The position numbers were made by a program, and so were the translations under genes. A DNA stretch of 64,000 bases. Source: Teretinema sp942493045. GTDB taxonomy: Bacteria > Spirochaetota > Spirochaetia > Treponematales > Treponemataceae. The stretch is from positions 2,294,001 to 2,358,000 of the forward strand of contig OW818665.1 of NCBI GenBank assembly GCA_942493045.1, written 5' to 3'. Positions 58,316 through 64,000 of the stretch are shown in pieces (the stretch's first letter is position 1; every line of letters begins with the position of its first letter). The notes under the pieces were generated by a model. That model made no database searches. It had not been told where the DNA came from and was given only the letters and a program-made list of their open reading frames with translations.

Positions 58316-60159
58316 TCCAGCAGACAGGAAGCGCAGTCATCCATCTGGCCGGGTTTTCCGAGATAATAGCCCTGCAGAAAATCAATTTCCAGGGCCTTCA
58401 CCGTGTCAAAGATATGCTCATCTTCCACGAATTCGGCGACCGTCTTTTTATTGGACTTGCGGCAAAAATGAATGATGCCTTCAACCAGGGTGCGGGCATT
58501 ATCGTCATGACGCATTTTCTTAATCAAGGCACCGTCAATCTTTACGATATCAACCGGCAAATTTACCAGATTGGTGTAGTTTGAATAGCCGGATCCAAAA
58601 TCATCGATCGCGATCTTAAAACCGAACCGTGAAATATAATCTATAAATAAAATACACTTATCCAGCTCCACCAGTTCATCGCTTTCGATTATCTCAAAAA
58701 TTATCCGGCCCTGGCGGTTTTTAATTTTTTCATAGGCCTTATCCACCAGGGCGATAAAGTCCGGCCGCAAAATGTCGCTCACCGAAATATTAACAGAAAT
58801 ATCAACATCATATTTCAGAATGGCGTCAGCGGTTTTTTCGAGCATGAAGTCCGTCAGGTAGTGATAAAATCCGGTAGAGCGGGCTACGGTTAAATATGGG
58901 TAGATTGTCGTATACTCGCCGCTCTGATCCATGATGCGCAGCAACGCCTCATACCATTCAATTCTGGTTCCATCGGTATTGAAGATCGGCTGGAACACGG
59001 CTTTAAAGGTATGATCTTCACGGTTCCGGATCAGCTGGGTGAACTTGGTAACCGCGTCCCGGGCGGTACGCTGTTCGGCGTTGGAATCGTCATAGACGGA
59101 AAGCACCGCGTGGCTGCGCTCCGCTTTTTTCAGGGCAACATCGGCGCGCGAAAGCGGGGCCTCCGTTTCGCCGTCGGCGATGATGGCCGCCCCCAGCCGA
59201 TACAACACGCTGATTTTATCGCTCTCCCAGGGCAGAGTCTCAATTTCCAGGGTTTTAACAATTTCATACAAATACTGCTCAGTCTGACAGACCGTCAGCA
59301 GCCGGCCGGTATCCATCAGAATGCCGTATTCATTGTACTTGAGCTGATACGTCCGGTAATGGAAGCGCTCTTCGTTTTTAACCAGCTGGGCCGAGGCAAA
59401 CCCGGAGATTACGTCCGAGAAGTCATAACCGAACAGGGCCACCAGGTCGCTGAAATTTTCTATCTTGATTATCGCGAAAATATAATTGTAGCCGGGCCGG
59501 ATGGCGTGTATGAGGGCGTCGCGGTTAGGCAGGCTGGTAACCTCGTCAAAAATCAGCAACTCTGCTAACCGTTCCAACAGGCTCTCATGCCGCCTCTCTA
59601 CGGAGATGGTCATTATGATTATCGTGGTCAATGTGGTTATTCCCAAGACCACACTGAAAGACGCGGTCGGCAGTGTCCACGTCGCAAGGAACCCCGCGCT
59701 GTGCAAAAAGTAAAGAGCGGCTGAGCCGGCAAAGGTAACTAGGCACCACAGAGCTCCCCGTTTGGAACCGACCAGCTGAAAAGCCAACAGAGGATACAGG
59801 TACATCACGACCCGGTTAATATCCCTTCCGATTGGCAATACCAGCGAAAGCCAGAATCCGACAGTCGAGATTGTCAAGGCTACCAAGGTCATGAACGCGG
59901 TATTGCGTCGTACTAATAACATTACCAGACAGCCGATGTAAATAGCGAAACTGATTATGTAATTGGGTAGATAAGTGGTTTTTCCCCGGCTGAAGTCGGT
60001 TACAGCTTGCACCATCGGAATGAAAGCGGCCATGCTGAAGGCCACACACAGCAAACGCAGCGTATACCGTTTCTGCTTTTGCATAATTGCCTGGTACCAG
60101 GCGGTTTCCGTGAAGTTGAAGTAATCGAGACCGCGTTTGATGAGTTTTTCCTGGAGCAT
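58303..60159 (-). CDS. Membrane protein with degenerate GGDEF and active-type EAL domain
   Basis: 618 residues. About six membrane helices occupy residues 30-190. A GGDEF-like domain follows (FDEVTSLPNRDAL entry intact, but the signature is replaced by KYNEYG, so it is not a cyclase). The EAL domain has YEALLR, NISVSD, FEIIESD, IAIDDFGSGYS, VKIDG, AEFVED and QGYYLGKP, so the catalytic residues of a c-di-GMP phosphodiesterase look complete. It probably degrades c-di-GMP under membrane control. The start is supported by TTGACA-17 nt-TAACAT, 9 nt before the ATG. Confidence 0.92.
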   Translation of the reverse strand: MLQEKLIKRGLDYFNFTETAWYQAIMQKQKRYTLRLLCVAFSMAAFIPMVQAVTDFSRGKTTYLPNYIISFAIYIGCLVMLLVRRNTAFMTLVALTISTVGFWLSLVLPIGRDINRVVMYLYPLLAFQLVGSKRGALWCLVTFAGSAALYFLHSAGFLATWTLPTASFSVVLGITTLTTIIIMTISVERRHESLLERLAELLIFDEVTSLPNRDALIHAIRPGYNYIFAIIKIENFSDLVALFGYDFSDVISGFASAQLVKNEERFHYRTYQLKYNEYGILMDTGRLLTVCQTEQYLYEIVKTLEIETLPWESDKISVLYRLGAAIIADGETEAPLSRADVALKKAERSHAVLSVYDDSNAEQRTARDAVTKFTQLIRNREDHTFKAVFQPIFNTDGTRIEWYEALLRIMDQSGEYTTIYPYLTVARSTGFYHYLTDFMLEKTADAILKYDVDISVNISVSDILRPDFIALVDKAYEKIKNRQGRIIFEIIESDELVELDKCILFIDYISRFGFKIAIDDFGSGYSNYTNLVNLPVDIVKIDGALIKKMRHDDNARTLVEGIIHFCRKSNKKTVAEFVEDEHIFDTVKALEIDFLQGYYLGKPGQMDDCASCLLDQLP

Positions 60160-60168
60160 GTCGGTCTC

Positions 60169-60197
60169 ATGTTACGGTCTGCACCCCTGTTTGTCAA
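60169..60197 (-). promoter_or_regulatory. Promoter of EAL gene, leaderless geometry
   Basis: On the minus strand, TTGACA (60197-60192), 17-nt spacer and TAACAT (60174-60169), ending 9 nt before ATG 60159. No ribosome binding site precedes the ATG. Confidence 0.65.
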
Positions 60198-60209
60198 CAA
60201 AAAACGGAT

Positions 60210-60857
60210 TTACAGTAGAGTCAGTGTGCGTCCATCAATTTTTAGAATGTTTTCTTTGGCCATTATGCCCATTTCCCGCGAAAGAGCGCTGCGATCGGCG
60301 CATAAAAAGTCCGCAAACTCTGTTCTAGAAAAAGGAATGGTGATTTTTCGCTCAATACTGCCCTTCAGCTCCTGACGAACATAGCCCAGGATCTTTTCCC
60401 GGATCGTTCTCTTTCCGACAATTTCCAGCCTTTTGTTCAGCATCAGATTTTTTCTGGCAATTAAGTGCATCATGTTTTCTATCAGGCGGGAGTGAAAGGT
60501 ACAGGCCGTGCGGCAGGTATGGATCATCTTGCTGAACGGCATGAACAAGATTGTCGTGATTTCGCCAGCCACTACGCCGACCGGACTGCGCGGTATGCCG
60601 GCGCACACAAAACTCTCGGCAAACACGCCGGAGCGCCCGATCTCCGTCAGAATAATGCGCGTTCCGTCGACATCGTGACGGTACACCTGGACAGAACCGG
60701 AAAGCACTATGCCGAGGCTTTCAGTTTCCTCCCCTTCCGAGAGAATTACCGAACCCTTGGCATACAAACGGTCGTGCACCGCCAGACAGGTCAGCAGATG
60801 TTCCAGATCGCTTTTTTCGATCCCCTCAAACAGCGGAACATTTCCCGGAATTACCAT
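60210..60857 (-). CDS. Crp/Fnr family transcription regulator
   Basis: 215 residues. The N-terminal cyclic-nucleotide-type beta-roll (about 10-115) lacks the Arg-Ser/Thr-Ala cAMP motif. A dimer helix (about 118-148) and a C-terminal winged helix with TEFADFLCADRSALSREMGIM (about 175-200) follow. Its Cys residues are not in an FNR-type N-terminal cluster. It is divergent from a ferredoxin gene across an 18-bp dyad, the common arrangement for HcpR-like regulators of nitrosative or redox stress. The sensed signal is unknown. Confidence 0.9.
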   Translation of the reverse strand: MVIPGNVPLFEGIEKSDLEHLLTCLAVHDRLYAKGSVILSEGEETESLGIVLSGSVQVYRHDVDGTRIILTEIGRSGVFAESFVCAGIPRSPVGVVAGEITTILFMPFSKMIHTCRTACTFHSRLIENMMHLIARKNLMLNKRLEIVGKRTIREKILGYVRQELKGSIERKITIPFSRTEFADFLCADRSALSREMGIMAKENILKIDGRTLTLL

Positions 60858-60869
60858 AATTCACCGTCC

Positions 60870-60887
60870 TTGTTGCATTTGCAACAA
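60870..60887. promoter_or_regulatory. Crp/Fnr-type operator
   Basis: A perfect dyad TTGTTGCA-TT-TGCAACAA between the regulator and the divergent ferredoxin gene. Its centre (60878.5) lies about 41.5 bp upstream of the ferredoxin start predicted from TATATT (60908-60913). That is the class II activator position; the -35 there is poor (CAAAGC). Confidence 0.8.
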
Positions 60888-60939
60888 AGCTACCTTGAAA
60901 GCCATGCTATATTCAAGACCGATGAGAGGGAGATTTACC

Positions 60940-61761
60940 ATGAAAAGACAAATAATCAGAATAGATGAAGAAGCCTGCAACGGCTGCGGCCTGTGCGTTT
61001 CAGCCTGCCATGAGGGCGCGATCGCCATGGTGGACGGAAAAGCCCGCCTGATACGTGACGATTACTGCGACGGTCTGGGAAACTGCCTGCCGGCCTGCCC
61101 GACCGGAGCGATTACCTTTGAAGAAAAAGACACCCTGGCCTATGACGAGGCCGCCGTAGAAAAACACCTGGCCAGCATGGGCCGGAGCCTGCACAAGGAA
61201 GAAGACAAAGCCCCGTTAAAACCGATTTCCGCCGAGCGTATTGCCGCCGGTCTGGGTCGCGGCGCGGTTCACAGTCCGGCGGCAGGCAGCGGCTGTGCCT
61301 GCCCCGGAAGCGCGGCCCGCGCCATTTCACGTCCGACCATGCAGCCGGAAAACAACGGCGCCGGTACCAGCGCTGGAGCGGCAGGCGCCGCGCAATCCGA
61401 GTTGCGCCAATGGCCGGTTCAAATCCAGTTGGTGCCCGTGAACGCGCCCTACTTTAACGGCGCGCACCTGTTGGTAGCCGCCGACTGCGCCGCCTACGCC
61501 TACGCCAATTTTCACCAGGATTTTATACGTAACCGTATAACTATTATCGGCTGTCCTAAACTGGACAGCGTCGAGTACACCGAAAAGCTTACCGCCATCC
61601 TGGCCGAGAACGACATTAAAAGCCTTACCGTCGTGCGCATGGAAGTTCCCTGCTGCGGCGGACTCGCTCACGCCGCTACGGAAGCCTTAAAGGCCAGCGG
61701 CAAGTTTATTCCCTGGCAGATAGTAAAAATCAGCACCACCGGGGAACGGCTGGAGGGTTAA
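60940..61761 (+). CDS. Two-[4Fe-4S] ferredoxin-type protein
   Basis: 273 residues from ATG 60940 (GAGGGAG upstream). The N-terminal part has two cluster motifs: C-x2-C-x2-C-x3-C (CNGCGLCVSAC) and CDGLGNCLPACP, the second with a wider first gap. A Gly/Ala/Pro-rich linker with a CACP (about 100-150) and a C-terminal domain with VPVNAPYFNGAHLLVAADCAAYAY, IIGCPKLD and VPCCGGLAHAA follow. This is the ferredoxin type often found beside hcp or Crp/Fnr genes. It may pass electrons or bind a metal cofactor; its partner is not in the window. Confidence 0.87.
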   Translation: MKRQIIRIDEEACNGCGLCVSACHEGAIAMVDGKARLIRDDYCDGLGNCLPACPTGAITFEEKDTLAYDEAAVEKHLASMGRSLHKEEDKAPLKPISAERIAAGLGRGAVHSPAAGSGCACPGSAARAISRPTMQPENNGAGTSAGAAGAAQSELRQWPVQIQLVPVNAPYFNGAHLLVAADCAAYAYANFHQDFIRNRITIIGCPKLDSVEYTEKLTAILAENDIKSLTVVRMEVPCCGGLAHAATEALKASGKFIPWQIVKISTTGERLEG

Positions 61762-61807
61762 AAAAAAAGGGCGCCCTGAAACACTCCGCGAGTGTATTAA
61801 GGCGCCC
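61759..61807 (-). terminator. Rho-independent terminator of the M16 gene
   Basis: GGGCGCC (61807-61801) pairs with GGCGCCC (61775-61769) with an inner ACACTC/GAGTGT stem. Nine T follow on the minus strand (61768-61760). It sits between convergent genes, and the T-run overlaps the ferredoxin stop. Confidence 0.85.
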
Positions 61808-61816
61808 GCTAACAGC

Positions 61817-64000
61817 TTACTCGGCCGGGTAAAGCACGGCCTGTACGTAATTATCGGTTTTGAGATAGCGGGCAGCCATGTCGGCCAGCCGTTCGGTAGT
61901 CAGTTCGTCGGCCAAAGCCGGCAGCTGCTCGGCAAAGGACAACGGTAGATCGCGCACCACTAAAACCATACCCAGAGTTTCCAGCCAGAAGCCGTTGTTG
62001 CGCATGGCGGTCTCCAACCCCTTGCGATGGGTTTCGCGCAATTTCTGCAGATAGGTCTCATCGGCTCCGCCGTTTTTAACCCATTCAATTTCGCGCAGTA
62101 CCGCCGCGCGCAGTTCTTCCTCCCGCCCCGGTTCACAGCCGAACTGTACGGAAAACTTGTACCCGTGGATCGGTTTCAGGAACCAGGCAGAGTTAACCCC
62201 GACGCCGTAAGTACCGCTCATGTCCTCGCGGATTACTTCGCGCAGGCGGATCTGCAGCAGGGCTGCCAGAAAGTCCAGATCCTCTTCTTCGTGAGCGCCG
62301 CCCTCCAGCTCGCCTCCCCAGGCCAAATACACCGCGCTTTTAGGCTCCTTACCGGCATGAATCTCTCCGCTGACGATACCGGCAGGGAAACGAACACCGC
62401 GGTCAACGGCGGCTTCAGTTTTTCCGCTGCCCGGCAGAACCGCCAGGTAGCGCGCTGACAAGTCCTTCACCACAGCGGGATCAAGACTGCCGACAAAAAT
62501 AAAGATAAAGTCTCCGGCGTCCGCGAAGCGTTCCCGGTATAAAGCCTTGGCGTCTGCGTAGCGCATTTCGGAAATCAGCTGGGCGTTCAGCGGCCGCTCC
62601 CGGGGATGGGAAGAAGAAGTAAGCTGCTGCTTCAAGTCCGAGAACTGTTCTTCAGGATCGGTCAGCCGGTTCGCGGCCACAGTATTCAACCGGCTGAGCA
62701 GCGACTGCCAGGCGCTTTCGGAAGCCTCTGGCGCGGTGAAATGCAGGGCTGTCAACTGAAAAAGTGTTTCAAGATCGCGAACTGAAGATGACCCGGAAAG
62801 ACCCTCATAAGAATCACTGACCCAGCTGTCGATACTGACCGTTTTGCCGGCCAGTTTTTTTTGCAGATCGACCGGTCCGAAACCATTGAGTCCGGAAAGG
62901 GACTGCAGGTCGCCCATTACCAGGGCCGACGGGAAGGCGTCATCTTCTACCATGGAGAAGCCACCCTCGCTGAGCGCCCAGAACTGAATCTCGTCGTTTT
63001 TAAAATCAGTGGGATAAAAAATGACCCGCGCTCCGTTTGACAGGGTCAGCATTGTTACGCCGCGCTCTGAAAGCACTTCCTCAGCGACAACGGAGCCACC
63101 GCTCTGGGCAGCGTTGTACAGCGGCCGATTCAAGTCGCCTTCGTCGTACTGGGCACTGTCATCGCTCAGGCGGAAATTGCGGTACCGCTCCGCGAGAGCG
63201 GCCGTGTCGGGTACCTCAGCCGTGCTTTCCGGAAGACTGACCATGATGCCGGCCTGTTCACTGGATAAGAAATTTTTCAACACGGCATTCACTTCCTCAA
63301 TGGCAATGCCGCTCATATATTCGGCGCCCAGGGAACGCACGCTGTCCATGTCCAGATACACCGAGCCTTCCAGCCAAGAGGACAGAATGCGGTCCGCGAG
63401 GTCGGAGGATCGTTGCTTGTCGCGGTTCAGCCAGGCCTGCTCAATGCGGTTCAGGGCGGAAGCTTTTTCCCGCTCCAGTTCGGCCGCCGTCAAGCCGAAA
63501 CGCGCGAGGCGCTGGTATACTTCCAGCATGCTGTCAAAACCGCGCAGCGTGGCGTTCTCCGGCGGCACTATCACCAACCAGGAGAAGTCGGTATCGCGGA
63601 CAATGCGCTGGTAACCGGCGGCAGAAGCCAGAAAGTCCGGATCGGCTTCCAGGGTTTTTTCCTGCAGCCGCTGGTTCAGGACGGACATGGCCAGATTGCG
63701 GACGAGGGAGGCGCGATAGCCCTCCGCGGTGAGCAGTGGCCGCGCCGGCTGGGGATTATATATTTCCAGGGTGCCGTAGGGCAGTTCCGGATCCGTGGCG
63801 ATGGACACTCGTACGGTTTTTTCACCAATACTGCCCATATCCGGTTCGGCAATCTTCCGGGCCGGTTTGGGAAGCTGCGAGAAGGTGGCTCCGATTTCGG
63901 AAGCCATCACCGCTGGATCGACAACGCCGGAGACCACCAGGGCCATGCGGTCGCTGCGGTACCATTTCGTATAAAAATCACGGATGCGCTGATAGCTCAA
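61817..64000 (-). CDS. M16-family zinc peptidase, C-terminal ~727 residues (5' end outside window)
   Basis: The frame is open at the window edge, so the N-terminal quarter with the HxxEH zinc site is missing from view. What remains has M16 features: FYTKWYRSDRMALVVSGVVDP near the edge, a middle domain, then a second M16 half (LSNGARVIFYPTDFKNDEIQF ... REDMSGTYGVGV), as in PqqL/protease-III-like four-domain peptidases. These degrade peptides in periplasm or cytosol; location cannot be told without the N-terminus. A strong terminator follows. Confidence 0.88.
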   Translation of the reverse strand: MSYQRIRDFYTKWYRSDRMALVVSGVVDPAVMASEIGATFSQLPKPARKIAEPDMGSIGEKTVRVSIATDPELPYGTLEIYNPQPARPLLTAEGYRASLVRNLAMSVLNQRLQEKTLEADPDFLASAAGYQRIVRDTDFSWLVIVPPENATLRGFDSMLEVYQRLARFGLTAAELEREKASALNRIEQAWLNRDKQRSSDLADRILSSWLEGSVYLDMDSVRSLGAEYMSGIAIEEVNAVLKNFLSSEQAGIMVSLPESTAEVPDTAALAERYRNFRLSDDSAQYDEGDLNRPLYNAAQSGGSVVAEEVLSERGVTMLTLSNGARVIFYPTDFKNDEIQFWALSEGGFSMVEDDAFPSALVMGDLQSLSGLNGFGPVDLQKKLAGKTVSIDSWVSDSYEGLSGSSSVRDLETLFQLTALHFTAPEASESAWQSLLSRLNTVAANRLTDPEEQFSDLKQQLTSSSHPRERPLNAQLISEMRYADAKALYRERFADAGDFIFIFVGSLDPAVVKDLSARYLAVLPGSGKTEAAVDRGVRFPAGIVSGEIHAGKEPKSAVYLAWGGELEGGAHEEEDLDFLAALLQIRLREVIREDMSGTYGVGVNSAWFLKPIHGYKFSVQFGCEPGREEELRAAVLREIEWVKNGGADETYLQKLRETHRKGLETAMRNNGFWLETLGMVLVVRDLPLSFAEQLPALADELTTERLADMAARYLKTDNYVQAVLYPAE

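Noticed and set aside
60709..60939. N-terminal extension of the ferredoxin to an upstream in-frame ATG
   Set aside because: It would run antisense through the Crp/Fnr gene and over the operator and promoter. The residues are not conserved-looking, and GAGGGAG supports ATG 60940.
1..64000. tRNA, rRNA, insertion sequence, prophage or biosynthetic gene cluster
   Set aside because: No tRNA cloverleaf with CCA end, rRNA segment, transposase, integrase, terminal inverted repeat or modular synthase was found on either strand while reading the intergenic regions and ORFs.

Overview
The window reads as one contiguous, gene-dense bacterial chromosome segment of fairly high GC. There is no sign of plasmid, phage or insertion-sequence content and no rRNA or tRNA gene. 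The cell is diderm: it has a TonB-dependent receptor with its own ExbB/ExbD/ExbD/TonB, small beta-barrel proteins and several lipoproteins. It is probably motile or chemotactic (methyl-accepting protein) and uses c-di-GMP (two GGDEF proteins, one EAL protein). The protein set (DUF6530, ArgA, PdxST, eukaryote-like CarB, arginase, HisA-HisIE fusion) suggests a free-living or gut spirochaete (Spirochaetota), but that is inference from family flavour and no marker gene in the window proves it.

Layout. 1-6.6 kb: partial diguanylate cyclase, SlyX, CheY-like regulator, MscS channel, acyl-CoA synthetase, PdxA-family dehydrogenase with a HAD phosphatase, and a PlsC-like acyltransferase. 6.7-12.1 kb: a six-gene leftward operon of TonB receptor, lipoprotein, ExbB, two ExbD and TonB. 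12.2-17.4 kb: histidine biosynthesis (hisD alone; hisL-hisG-hisB-GNAT remnant-hisAIE as an operon with an attenuator), interrupted by a DUF6530 gene that has a striking double-palindrome operator and an apparent one-base frameshift. 17.4-25.6 kb: ArgA, then a CarA/CarB-like pair whose catalytic residues are substituted throughout, then MATE exporter and arginase. 25.7-33.7 kb: membrane-GNAT protein, a tiny FeoB-associated-type Cys-rich protein, PfkB kinase, ABC-2 exporter, endonuclease III, Uup-type ABC-F, phosphoesterase and an unknown protein. 33.7-41.7 kb: chemoreceptor, LiaF-like protein, oligo-1,6-glucosidase, and a MocR/PdxR-pdxS-pdxT-ABM cluster. 41.7-47.4 kb: lipoprotein, YbaN, FecR protein, GGN-repeat DUF4097 protein with ECF sigma and anti-sigma, small OMP, MerR regulator. 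47.4-55.6 kb: an ABC-F gene behind a peptide-encoding attenuator leader, DUF6765/DUF4474 pair, cNMP-binding protein, CAP lipoprotein, and a TetR-DUF2271-OMP operon. 55.6-64 kb: FAD dehydrogenase, a ferritin-like/GGDEF protein facing a membrane EAL protein, a Crp/Fnr regulator divergent from a ferredoxin across a dyad operator, and a partial M16 peptidase.

Main points for a second look: (1) the CarA/CarB-like pair lacks the glutaminase Cys and His and has the same Gln-to-basic and Asn-to-Ser changes in both ATP-grasp halves, although the genes are intact, with their own promoter and terminator; (2) two separate RNA attenuators (his leader peptide; ABC-F leader); (3) a recurrent promoter architecture with the -10 box 5-9 nt before the start codon and no Shine-Dalgarno, implying many leaderless mRNAs; (4) the DUF6530 operator and frameshift; (5) a ferritin-like domain joined to a diguanylate cyclase; (6) a Crp/Fnr dyad placed about 41.5 bp upstream of the predicted ferredoxin transcript start.
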